64,000 nt of DNA from Afipia sp. P52-10. GTDB lineage: Bacteria; Pseudomonadota; Alphaproteobacteria; Rhizobiales; Xanthobacteraceae. Made by a program: the position numbers and the translations under genes. The stretch spans positions 2,530,668 to 2,594,667 of the forward strand of contig NZ_AZSJ01000003.1 of assembly GCF_000516555.1 (NCBI RefSeq), written 5' to 3'. Below are positions 37,101 through 45,874 of this stretch, piece after piece. The stretch's first letter is position 1, and every line of letters starts with the position of its first letter. The notes under the pieces were generated by a model, which was not told the DNA's origin, made no database searches, and saw only the letters and a program-made list of their open reading frames with translations.

Positions 37101-37549
37101 GGCGTGACGACGAAGGCAGGTTTTTCGATGGCATCGGTGATGAAACGCAGCCGCGCGTCGCGCGGCAGAGGCCGCGCCGGCCTATCCATGGCGATCACCA
37201 GCACGGCGGCCTCGCCGGTCGCCTGCGCAATGCGGCTGCACGCACAGGTCGTCAGTTGACCGAGCCAGGCGCCGAAGCCGCGCAGCCGGTCGAGCCGCGT
37301 TGCTCCTGTCAGCGGCAGACGGCCGGCGAGCTGGGCGATCTGGCGGCGATGCGGGTCGGCGGGGCTGCGCGGTTTCGCCAGCGCGCTGGCCTCGGCGATG
37401 CCGAGGGCGGCCGCCGCCGCAGCGTTGCACCACAGGATACGGCTGCCATCGGTGGACCACAGCCAGGCGGGACGGACACCGATCGCAAGCTGCGCCAGTC
37501 GGCGGTCTGCGACCATGGCGCGCAGGAACTCTGGGTCACCCATTGGCAT
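34118..37549 (-). CDS. Large PAS sensor histidine kinase with degenerate ATP-binding domain
   Basis: 1143 residues, no clear membrane helix or signal peptide, so probably cytoplasmic. Several PAS-like blocks occur (RPAWLWSTDGSRILWCNAAAAAALG; FVVTPDGVLHSKNPAA; LRFVWQTDPDGHFTLTSEPF; LLDLLPSGILIYRLDRLLYANQAF; VLDNATDGILLFDRSGAVTLANRAA), separated by Pro/Gln/Asp-rich linkers. A HisKA domain has the phospho-acceptor His921 (ISHEVRGPLNTIIGFANMMLEERFG). In the ATPase domain the G1 box DTGRGLS is intact. The N-box reads NLITSSIRFS with Ser1041 in place of the Mg-ATP Asn, and no GxGLG G2 box is found. The HisKA sequence resembles the PleC/DivJ group. The start could also be the ATG at 37543. Confidence 0.88.
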   Translation of the reverse strand: MPMGDPEFLRAMVADRRLAQLAIGVRPAWLWSTDGSRILWCNAAAAAALGIAEASALAKPRSPADPHRRQIAQLAGRLPLTGATRLDRLRGFGAWLGQLTTCACSRIAQATGEAAVLVIAMDRPARPLPRDARLRFITDAIEKPAFVVTPDGVLHSKNPAANAARGAARTVADLGLATSLLAETPAIAGGGWQIELHRLGVGQESATLAVVTAQPQAAEAPVPADMVAANDRILNEPVIDELVSDTAPVAACAEAGDAGLDPETLMTEAGPGGEGDGRRAEPDRTAPVGQDNARPNPSSQDIRSQGAPDEEALGQERQGASYQGASYQDDPHQDASRQDTSRQDMSRHTPPLSDTRRHDTPPQDTPYRDAEPATRTAPGPVSSVAPQPMSHAPLRFVWQTDPDGHFTLTSEPFLRAAGPRTAAVLGRAWSEIADALGLDPHNSVAQAMDRRETWNGLAVPWPLADGSVTTVELSGVPAYDTTRAFAGYRGFGLCRSPLPQQAAAAPAEHETPPQSPAASEQATPTSVAPPAPAEQTASPPPMPEPPPEAEPAPNVVQFRPATAEPRTPVLSAVENRAFDEIARRLTQSFDIKPRQAEPASPPDERHGDHERSDARDPSERQPLELPAVAHPQSPAWFADAAPAPHGDSGRDKPLLDLLPSGILIYRLDRLLYANQAFLDRTGFASLAALQDAGGLDALDAEPVSTDASSVAEAGLPLTITTGARATLQARLFTILWDNESAHALIVPETAPSAADPSHAASAGPAPEPPPSPRPASELDAVLDNATDGILLFDRSGAVTLANRAAQVLFNIPAADFLTQNVADLFAPESQRIVLDYFESIDQPAATAPPDHGREVVGRTRIGGLVPLSMTMGKIGDDGERFFAVFRDLSPARRTESELLSERRKAERAHEATGDALARISHEVRGPLNTIIGFANMMLEERFGALGNQRYADYLKDIRASGERAIAIVDDLVNITSIEAGNVELKLASQNLNALVEQCVGALQPQANRERVIIRTSLAHALPQVLADGQALRQITMNLITSSIRFSRAGGQVIVSTAAADNGGAILRVRDTGRGLSEAEVASAMDSQRIAPPTDHLAAERSSIDLSLARALAEANRARFQIRSTLQNGTLIEVLFPGARALAG
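36509..36598. repeat. 15-bp degenerate tandem repeat, 6 units, in the kinase linker
   Basis: Six consecutive 15-base units each end in CTTG on the plus strand (ends at 36523, 36538, 36553, 36568, 36583 and 36598). They encode five-residue units such as SRQDT, SRQDM, SRQDA, PHQDD and SYQGA in the disordered linker between two PAS blocks. The unit length preserves the frame. Confidence 0.85.
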
Positions 37550-37844
37550 TGATCTCGGCAAGCGTCGCCGTCTTCATAAGCGAGCGCATGATAGCTGCAA
37601 GGAGGGCCAGATTACGAAGTCCTGCTGGTCCGCCCGTTAACCGCAGGGCGCTTCGAGGCAGTAACCCGTCAATAGCGTTAATCGAAAACCAATGGCGCGT
37701 GGAAGGTCGCCGCGAGGTGCGTCACGAAAACAATTGCAAATCCGCCGCCCGGCGTCACGATGGGATCAAGAGCCGAGGCTAGGGTCGAGGGCACAGGACA
37801 TCACAGCGGCCGGACAAGGCCGGACTAGAACGCGGAGGTGGACC

Positions 37845-38243
37845 ATGAGCGAGCAGCGCGACCGTTTCGAGATGCCGCAGAACTTCGAGATCCCGGCGAA
37901 CATGAAGGCGATGGCGGAGGCCGGTTTCGATCAGGCCCGCAAGGCGTTCGAGAACTTCATGAACGCCGCGCACAAGACAGCGACGACGATCGAAGGGCAG
38001 GGTGCTGCGGCCCAGGCGAACGCCAAGGAGCTGAGCAACAAGGCGATCGGCTTCGCCGAGACCAACATCCGCTCCTCGCTCGACTATGCCGAGAAGCTTT
38101 TGAAGGCGAAGGACATGAGCGAGGTGCTGAAGCTGCACAGCGAGCATGTGCAGAGCCAGATGCGGACCCTGGCCGAACAGGCGAGCGAGATGGGGCAGGC
38201 CGTTGCCCGTGCGGCGATGGATGCGACCAAGCCGAAATCCTGA
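37845..38243 (+). CDS. Phasin (polyhydroxyalkanoate granule protein)
   Basis: 132 residues, all helical and amphipathic, without Cys: MKAMAEAGFDQARKAFENFMNAAHKTATTIEGQG then NAKELSNKAIGFAETNIRSSLDYAEKLLKAKDMSEVLKLHSEHVQSQMRTLAEQASEMG. This is the Phasin_2 pattern. Phasins coat the surface of PHB granules. GGAGGTGG sits before the ATG at 37845. A second, diverged phasin gene follows 253 bp downstream. Confidence 0.9.
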   Translation: MSEQRDRFEMPQNFEIPANMKAMAEAGFDQARKAFENFMNAAHKTATTIEGQGAAAQANAKELSNKAIGFAETNIRSSLDYAEKLLKAKDMSEVLKLHSEHVQSQMRTLAEQASEMGQAVARAAMDATKPKS

Positions 38244-38344
38244 CCGACGTTCTCGACCGACGATTCTAAACAGCCGGACCTGCGGGCCTGACACTCCGAC
38301 CGGATGATCGGCCTCGCCGGCCCCTGCATTGAAGATCCCGGTTC

Positions 38345-38390
38345 TGCATTGCAATATTTATGTTGCAATGCACAAGCTGGCGTGCATAAT
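38345..38390 (+). promoter_or_regulatory. Promoter with PhaR-like operator before the second phasin gene
   Basis: A perfect inverted repeat TGCATTGCAA-N8-TTGCAATGCA (38345-38372). Its right end reads TGCAATGCACAA (38364-38375), which fits the PhaR consensus TGCRNYGCASMA as I recall it for Bradyrhizobium. TTGCAA (38363-38368), 16 bases and CATAAT (38385-38390) can serve as -35 and -10, so the operator covers the -35. Confidence 0.65.
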
Positions 38391-38496
38391 AACCATGCAT
38401 CACCCATCGAAGGCGTTAGCTGCTCGGAGGCATGTCCGGGCGGTCGAATACTGACATCCAGTCGAACCAGTCTTTCTGACCTCAACAGGTGAACCT

Positions 38497-38922
38497 ATGT
38501 CGCAGGATCCGTTTTCCACCGTCGTTCCGTTTGAAGTGCCGGGCTCCATCCGCGAAATCGCCGAGAAGGGCGTGACGCAGGCCCGTGAGACCTACGAGAA
38601 GTTCAAGGACGTTGCCCAGTCCAGCAACGAGACCATCGAAGCCGTGTATGCCTCCGCCACCAAGGGCGCGGCCGACTATTCCGGCAAGCTGATCGACATC
38701 GCCCGCGCCAACGCCAATTCGGCGTTCGACGTCGCCGAGAAGCTGATCGCGGTGAAGACCCCGTCGGAAGCGCTGTCGATCTGGGCGAGCTATGCCCGCG
38801 CCCAGTACGAGAGCTTCTCGTCGCAGGCGCGCGAGCTGGCCGAACTCGGCCAGAAGGTCGCCACCGAGACCGTCGAGCCGCTGAAGACCACGGCGTCGAA
38901 GGTTTTCAACAAGGTTGCGTAA
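38497..38922 (+). CDS. Phasin (polyhydroxyalkanoate granule protein)
   Basis: 141 residues: PFEVPGSIREIAEKGVTQARETYEKFKDVAQSSNETIEAVYASATKGAADYSGKLIDIARANANSAFDVAEKLIAVKTPSEALSIWASYARAQYESF, then a helix ending in KVFNKVA. This is the core Phasin_2 family, well conserved in Bradyrhizobiaceae. It has its own promoter with a PhaR-like palindrome and a strong terminator, so it is monocistronic. Codon use is strongly biased, consistent with high expression. Confidence 0.93.
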   Translation: MSQDPFSTVVPFEVPGSIREIAEKGVTQARETYEKFKDVAQSSNETIEAVYASATKGAADYSGKLIDIARANANSAFDVAEKLIAVKTPSEALSIWASYARAQYESFSSQARELAELGQKVATETVEPLKTTASKVFNKVA

Positions 38923-38983
38923 GTCGCGTCGTTCGGCGCGCGGCGGGTGGCCGCGCGGCTGACGATTGATTGCATGAGGGAAG

Positions 38984-39012
38984 GCCCGGAGCCGCATGGT
39001 CCGGGCTTTTTT
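38984..39012 (+). terminator. Intrinsic terminator after phasin
   Basis: Stem GCCCGGA / TCCGGGC with a 9-base loop, followed by T6. Confidence 0.9.
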
Positions 39013-39194
39013 CTGGCCGGTGGCCTGCTCTGTTCGGGTTTGTCCCGGCGCGGCGGCGGGAACTGCGGCTGCCGGAGCCGGCGGGGCGCAATTTGTCCCG
39101 TTTCCCCAACCGAAAGCGGCACTGGAGTCTTGCCAAAACAGGGCGTTGCCCATAGTTTCCGCGCACCTCGCAGCCCCGCTGCGGGCATGATCGT

Positions 39195-39271
39195 GCAGTT
39201 GTAGCTCAGTTGGTTAGAGCGCCTGTCTGTGGAACAGGAGGTCGGTGGTTCGAGCCCACCCAACTGTACCA
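39195..39271 (+). tRNA. tRNA-His (anticodon GTG)
   Basis: Cloverleaf of 77 bases: acceptor GCAGTTG pairing with CAACTGT, D arm GCTC...GAGC, anticodon stem CCTGT/ACAGG with loop CTGTGGA (GTG), T arm GGTGG-TTCGAGC-CCACC, and encoded CCA. The base before G1 is T and the discriminator is A73. So the usual G-1:C73 identity pair is missing, as known for many alphaproteobacterial tRNA-His. Confidence 0.96.
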
Positions 39272-39286
39272 TTCAACTGTACCATC
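39261..39286 (+). repeat. Duplicated tRNA-His 3' end
   Basis: CAACTGTACCATT (39261-39273), which contains the acceptor strand and CCA end, is followed at once by CAACTGTACCATC (39274-39286). A tandem copy of a tRNA 3' end can be a scar of integration or of slippage; no integrase is nearby. Confidence 0.8.
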
Positions 39287-39489
39287 CAACCGCACCGTCC
39301 TTCGTATCTCCGCATTCTGTCGCGATGATCGTAAGCTGACCCGCTCCCGCGGTCGCGGTGTGCTGCGCGCATGGGCGTAATCCTGTGTGCTCATGGCGCG
39401 CGAGTGACGAGGAATTGACACGCGCGCGGTCAGCGGCGATGTCATCGCAGCCGCAGTCCTGCTAGTCTGCGGCAGCTTTTGGGAGACTC

Positions 39490-39822
39490 ATGACCATGCG
39501 TAAGCTGATGATCGTTCTTTGCACGCTTGCCGCCTCGGTCGTGGTGTCCAGCACCGCCGACGCGCAGCAGGGGCTGCGATTCCGCGATGACCGCGGCTTC
39601 GATCGCGGCACCGCCTGGTGCCTGCGTCCGTATTATGCGCGCGGCGATTACGACTGCCGCTACTACACCTATGAGCAATGCCAGGCGACCGCCGCCGGCA
39701 ACATCGGCTTCTGTGAGCCGAGCCCGTGGGCGGTGGAGCAGGCGCAGCGCGCGCAGGCGGCGTCGCCGCGGCCGTACAAGCGGTACAAGAAGCCGCGCCG
39801 GCAGCAGTATCAGCCGTACTAA
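39490..39822 (+). CDS. DUF3551-type secreted small protein
   Basis: 110 residues with a signal peptide (MRKLMIVLCTLAASVVVSSTADA|QQG). The mature part has GTAWCLRPYYARGDYDCRYYTYEQCQATAAGNIGFCEPSPW, with the four Cys and the YTYEQCxATAxGxxGxC pattern of the DUF3551 family found in Bradyrhizobiaceae. A basic, Tyr-rich tail follows (PYKRYKKPRRQQYQPY). GGGAGACTC precedes the ATG. Function is unknown; probably periplasmic, with two disulfides. Confidence 0.85.
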   Translation: MTMRKLMIVLCTLAASVVVSSTADAQQGLRFRDDRGFDRGTAWCLRPYYARGDYDCRYYTYEQCQATAAGNIGFCEPSPWAVEQAQRAQAASPRPYKRYKKPRRQQYQPY

Positions 39823-40013
39823 TCCATTCAGCCGCACCGATCGCTCCTGCCTCCGATCGGCATCGGAGGGGCAGAGGCGCGGCCGTTCCGCGCCCGCGCG
39901 GACATCTCCGTATCAGCTCTTCGTATCGTGTGAGCTGAACCTGCATCAGGCCAGCCGTCATCGCCCGGCCTGTCGCCGGGGCGATGCATGTCGTTCGTCA
40001 CGCCTCGGCCGGC

Positions 40014-40102
40014 CTAAAGCGCGATGGATGACTATCCTCGCGCTTTAGCTCTTAAGCATGATCGTTTCGGAAAACCGCTTCACGCTTCCGGATCATGCTC
40101 TA
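40014..40102. repeat. Dispersed palindromic repeat element ending in the csoR stop codon
   Basis: Two hairpins in a row: CTAAAGCGCGA / TCGCGCTTTAG (arms 40014-40024 and 40038-40048), then GCATGATC / GATCATGC (40056-40063 and 40091-40098). Inside the second is GTTTCGGAAAACCGCTTCACGCTTCCG. This composition is familiar from many intergenic regions of Bradyrhizobium and Rhodopseudomonas. The right end includes CTA, the complement of the csoR stop. Confidence 0.7.
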
Positions 40103-40375
40103 GCGGTCGGCGCGGCTGACCACGTCCATCAATTCCGCGATCTTCTTGCGCTGTTCCTCGCGGTCGCCCGAGGCGATCGCGTGGTCGACGCAGTGGGCGA
40201 CGTGATCGCGCAGGATCTCTTCTTCGACCCGCCGCAGCGCCGTGCGCGCGGCCGCGATCTGCGTGACGATGTCGATGCAGTAGCGGTCCTCCTCGACCAT
40301 GCGCGTCAGTCCACGCACCTGGCCTTCGATCCGCTTCAGCCGTTTCAGACAGGATGACTTGATGTCGGTTCGCAT
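40100..40375 (-). CDS. csoR: Copper-sensing repressor CsoR
   Basis: 91-residue all-helical repressor (DUF156 family). The Cu(I) ligands Cys33, His58 and Cys62 are present with the spacing of Mycobacterium CsoR ([18 protein letters not shown]), together with [23 protein letters not shown]. The x-C-H-C fingerprint separates it from nickel RcnR and formaldehyde FrmR, which have other first ligands. The start at 40375 lies only 6 bases beyond a good -10, so its mRNA is probably leaderless. Divergent from copA, across a CsoR-type palindrome. Confidence 0.9.
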   Translation of the reverse strand: MRTDIKSSCLKRLKRIEGQVRGLTRMVEEDRYCIDIVTQIAAARTALRRVEEEILRDHVAHCVDHAIASGDREEQRKKIAELMDVVSRADR

Positions 40376-40410
40376 CCCGTCTATATACCCCCATGGGGTA
40401 TGTAAATCAA
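40359..40410. promoter_or_regulatory. csoR/copA overlapping divergent promoters with one CsoR operator
   Basis: Operator ATACCCCCATGGGGTAT (40385-40401, 7-bp arms around CAT) has the C-tract/G-tract form of CsoR sites. Plus strand: TTGATG (40359-40364), 17 bases, TATATA (40382-40387) for copA. Minus strand: TTGATT (40410-40405), 17 bases, and the same TATATA read in reverse for csoR. The two promoters share one symmetric -10. Confidence 0.72.
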
Positions 40411-40430
40411 GCGAACTGGAAAGCCGTCCC

Positions 40431-42881
<2,451 letters not shown>

Positions 42882-42909
42882 GGTGTGAAACGCGTTTCAG
42901 CAGCTAAAA

Positions 42910-42936
42910 AAAAGCCGGGCTTTGTGCCCGGCTTTT
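42910..42936. terminator. Intrinsic terminator after copA
   Basis: AAAAGCCGGGC-TTTGT-GCCCGGCTTTT, perfect 11-bp arms 29 bases after the copA stop, with A and T tracts on both sides. Confidence 0.9.
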
Positions 42937-43129
42937 GCAGTTGTGGCCACGAGAGGCCGACACAATCACCTTCCAAGAGGGATGACTGAACTCTCGAAGT
43001 TGCAGGAGGAGGGGGACAATGCGCAACGCCAAGCGTTCAGCTTGCACCCACTATGGGATGTGCAAGTCATGCGCGGCAAGCACAGCTTCCGCATGTCAGA
43101 CATGCGGCGTCTCTGAACGCTTCCAGGTA

Positions 43130-44059
43130 TTACTCTTTGGGAGACCAGCGTTGCGCCTTGCTCACGATGAAGTCGCGGAACACCTGCACGCGCGCCACCG
43201 ACTTCAACTCTTCCGGATAGACGAAGTAGGTATCGATCTGGATCGAATCCTTTTCTTCGAAAAGTTGAACGAGTCCGTGCCGCTCCTCGACCAGGTAGTC
43301 CGGCAGCGCGGCGACGCCGAGGCCCTGCTGGCAGGCGCGGGCGAGACCGAGTACGTGGTTGACCTTGAAGTAGGCTTCGCGCGGGCCCTTGCCGTTACGT
43401 CCGGCTTCGATCAGCCAGTAGCGGTTCTGCAGGTGGGCGGGCGCATGCAGGTCGTTCAGCACCACCAGGCGGTGGTTGTCGAGATCCTCCAGCGTGCGCG
43501 GCGTGCCCATCCGCTTGATGTATTCCGGCGAGCAGTAGGCGTGATAGCCGATCGAGAACAGCTTGCGCTGGATGAGGTCCGGCTGGGTCGGCTTGCGCAC
43601 GCGGATCGCCACGTCCGCCTCGCGCATCGACAGGTCGAGCTCCTCGTCGGTCACCATCAGCTGGATGCGGATGTCCGGATAGAGCTGGGTGAACTCGCCG
43701 AGCCGCGGGATCAGCCAGTGGATGCCGACGCCGGGCGTGGTCGTCACCTTCAGTTCGCCGCTCGGCCGCTCGCGGCTGTCGGTGAGCTTGGCGCGGGCCG
43801 CCTGCAATTGCATGAACACGTCATGGGCGGTGCGGAACAGAAGGTCGCCCTGCTCGGTGAGGATCAGGCCGCGGGCGTGGCGGTGAAACAGCGAGACCGA
43901 CAGCTCCTGCTCCAGCGCCGAAACCTGGCGCGACACGGCCGACTGCGACAGTCCGAGCTGTTCGCCGGCGTGGGTGAAGCTGCCCGCTTCGGCGGCAGCG
44001 TGAAAAACCTTCAGTTTGTCCCAGTCCATGTCCCAAAACCCGTTGCGAAATCTGATCAT
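43130..44059 (-). CDS. LysR-family transcriptional regulator
   Basis: 309 residues. N-terminal winged helix: WDKLKVFHAAAEAGSFTHAGEQLGLSQSAVSRQVSALEQEL. The effector domain begins around SGELKVTTTPGVGIHWLIPRLGEF and has DLSMREADVAIRVRKP. The ATG at 44059 lies 2 bases after the trxB stop, so it is in an operon with thioredoxin reductase. An internal ATG at 44029 (MDWDKLKV) fits many family members better and may be the real start. The ligand is unknown; linkage to trxB hints at a redox role, as inference only. Confidence 0.9.
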   Translation of the reverse strand: MIRFRNGFWDMDWDKLKVFHAAAEAGSFTHAGEQLGLSQSAVSRQVSALEQELSVSLFHRHARGLILTEQGDLLFRTAHDVFMQLQAARAKLTDSRERPSGELKVTTTPGVGIHWLIPRLGEFTQLYPDIRIQLMVTDEELDLSMREADVAIRVRKPTQPDLIQRKLFSIGYHAYCSPEYIKRMGTPRTLEDLDNHRLVVLNDLHAPAHLQNRYWLIEAGRNGKGPREAYFKVNHVLGLARACQQGLGVAALPDYLVEERHGLVQLFEEKDSIQIDTYFVYPEELKSVARVQVFRDFIVSKAQRWSPKE

Positions 44060-44061
44060 CG

Positions 44062-45027
44062 TTACTCAGCCGCGGCACGCTCGGTGGCGTGCAGCGCGAG
44101 GAAACGTTCGGCTTCCAGGGCCGCCATGCAGCCGAGGCCCGCGGCGGTGACCGCCTGGCGGTACGTCTCGTCGGCGACGTCGCCGGCGGCGAACAGGCCC
44201 GGCACCGAGGTCGCGGTCGAGTGCGGCGCGATCTCGACATAGCCGGACGGCTTCATCTTGATCTGGCCGGCGACGAGTTCGGTCGAAGGCGCATGGCCGA
44301 TGGCGATGAACACGCCGTCGGTTGGAAGCTCGCTGATCGCGCCGGTCTTCACGTTGCGGAGGCGGACGTGGGTGACCTTGCGCGGGTTGTCGGCGCCGCA
44401 GATCTCCTCGACCGCCGAATCCCAGACCACCTGCACCTTCGGGTTCTTGAACAGGCGGTCCTGCAGGATGCGCTCGGCGCGGAAGCTGTCGCGGCGGTGG
44501 ACGACGGTGACCTTGGTGGCAAAGTTGGTGAGGAACAGCGCCTCCTCGACGGCGGTATTGCCGCCGCCGACCACCACCACCTCCTTGCCGCGGTAGAAGA
44601 AGCCGTCGCAGGTGGCGCAGGCGGAGACGCCGAAGCCTTTGAAGGTCTCCTCCGAGGGGATGCCGAGCCAGCGCGCCTGCGCGCCGGTGGCGAGGATGAC
44701 GGCGTCGGCCAGGTAGACATCGCCGGAATCGCAGGTGAGGCGGAACGGACGGCTGCCGAGCTCGAGCTTGGTCACGAGATCGGTGACGATCTTGGTGCCG
44801 ACATGGGCGGCCTGCTTCTCCATCTGCTCCATCAGCCAGGGGCCCTGGATCACGTCGGCGAAGCCGGGATAATTCTCGACATCGGTGGTGATGGTGAGCT
44901 GGCCACCAGGCTGCACGCCCTGAATCAGGACCGGATCGAGCATCGCCCGTGCTGCATAGATCGCGGCGGTATAACCGGCCGGTCCCGAACCGATAATGAC
45001 GACTTTGGCGTGAATGGGCTGGGCCAT
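44062..45027 (-). CDS. trxB: Thioredoxin reductase
   Basis: NADPH- and FAD-dependent flavoenzyme reducing thioredoxin, 321 residues. FAD motif VVIIGSGPAGYTAAIYAARA, redox-active CATC (Cys137, Cys140) in GVSACATCDGFFYRGKEVVVVGGGNTAVEEALFLTNFA, NADPH motif, HRRDSFRAERILQDRL, and C-terminal GLFAAGDVADETYRQAVTAAGLGCMAALEAERFL. All are canonical. A structured leader with the perfect palindrome AGCCTGTACAGGCT (45076-45089), nested in a longer imperfect stem, precedes the gene. LysR follows with a 2-base gap. Confidence 0.96.
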   Translation of the reverse strand: MAQPIHAKVVIIGSGPAGYTAAIYAARAMLDPVLIQGVQPGGQLTITTDVENYPGFADVIQGPWLMEQMEKQAAHVGTKIVTDLVTKLELGSRPFRLTCDSGDVYLADAVILATGAQARWLGIPSEETFKGFGVSACATCDGFFYRGKEVVVVGGGNTAVEEALFLTNFATKVTVVHRRDSFRAERILQDRLFKNPKVQVVWDSAVEEICGADNPRKVTHVRLRNVKTGAISELPTDGVFIAIGHAPSTELVAGQIKMKPSGYVEIAPHSTATSVPGLFAAGDVADETYRQAVTAAGLGCMAALEAERFLALHATERAAAE

Positions 45028-45263
45028 TGCCTGAACATCCTCAAACTGGCTTCGATGCGACGTTGCGGGTTATGCAGCCTGTACAGGCTCAACCCCCCGC
45101 AGCGCATGGAGGGTACCTGAATTCATTCTAAGTCATCTGAGGAGCCATGCAAGTTTCGCAACTCACAATCTTGGGAGTTGCGCCCCCGGGACTAAAATAC
45201 CTTAATTTCAGCAATAAAGTTGCTTCACCGCGCGCATTTTGGGGTATGAAGGGCGCGATTTCG

Positions 45264-45278
45264 TTGCATATTTTGCAA
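45264..45278. promoter_or_regulatory. Candidate Lrp/AsnC-type operator
   Basis: TTGCATATTTTGCAA, a 15-bp AT-rich palindrome 37 bases before the Lrp-family ATG, has the size and symmetry of sites bound by this family and may mediate autoregulation. A second inverted repeat, CGCAACTC-N10-GAGTTGCG (45157-45182), lies between the divergent genes. Confidence 0.45.
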
Positions 45279-45315
45279 TGCAGTACGGACGACGGGTTGG
45301 GACGGCCCGAAGGCA

Positions 45316-45792
45316 ATGAGTAAGAACCTCGACGACATCGATCTGAAAATCCTGGCCGAAATCCAGGCCGACGGGCGAATCACCAATGTCGAACTCGCGC
45401 GGCGGGTGGGGATTTCGCCGCCGCCCTGTTTGCGGCGGGTGCGGGCGCTGGAGGAGGCCGGCTACATCGTCGGCTATCGCGGCCTGCTCGATCCGCGCAA
45501 GCTCGGTTTCGACGTGACGGTGTTCGCGTCGGTGCATCTGTCGAGCCAGGCGGAAGCCGATCTGCGCGCGTTCGAAGCGTTCGTGCGCGCCGAGCCGCTG
45601 GTGCGTGAGTGCTGGATGCTGTCGGGCGATGTCGATTTCATCCTCAAATGCGTCGCCCCCGACATGAACAAATTCCAGGAGTTCGTGTCACGGCTCACGG
45701 CTGCGCCGCACGTCCGCAACGTGCGCACCTCGCTGGTGCTGCACAACTCCAAGGACGCGGCCGCGGTGCCGATGGAATTGACCACACCCTGA
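45316..45792 (+). CDS. Lrp/AsnC-family transcriptional regulator
   Basis: 158 residues. N-terminal helix-turn-helix: LDDIDLKILAEIQADGRITNVELARRVGISPPPCLRRVRALEEAGYI, a family signature. The C-terminal RAM/ligand-binding domain has VRECWMLSGDVDFILKCVAPDMNKFQEFV. It probably senses an amino acid and binds as an octamer; the specific ligand cannot be read. Divergent from trxB with a 288-bp gap. CCGAAGG precedes the ATG. It resembles the global Lrp-like proteins common in Bradyrhizobium. Confidence 0.92.
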   Translation: MSKNLDDIDLKILAEIQADGRITNVELARRVGISPPPCLRRVRALEEAGYIVGYRGLLDPRKLGFDVTVFASVHLSSQAEADLRAFEAFVRAEPLVRECWMLSGDVDFILKCVAPDMNKFQEFVSRLTAAPHVRNVRTSLVLHNSKDAAAVPMELTTP

Positions 45793-45874
45793 TTGAGATG
45801 CGGCCGCAGGCCGCGCGTCCTCGTTCCCTCACGTCGGCGCGCCATGGCGGGCCGATGATCTACCGGAGCCGCGC

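Noticed and set aside
43090..43107. CGCATGTCAGACATGCG palindrome downstream of lysR
   Set aside because: Could be a terminator stem, but there is no T-run and the loop is small; not enough for a feature.
43130..44242. Long plus-strand frame over the LysR gene
   Set aside because: Shadow of LysR. Only its first 33 codons before the LysR end looked unusual and were reported as a finding.
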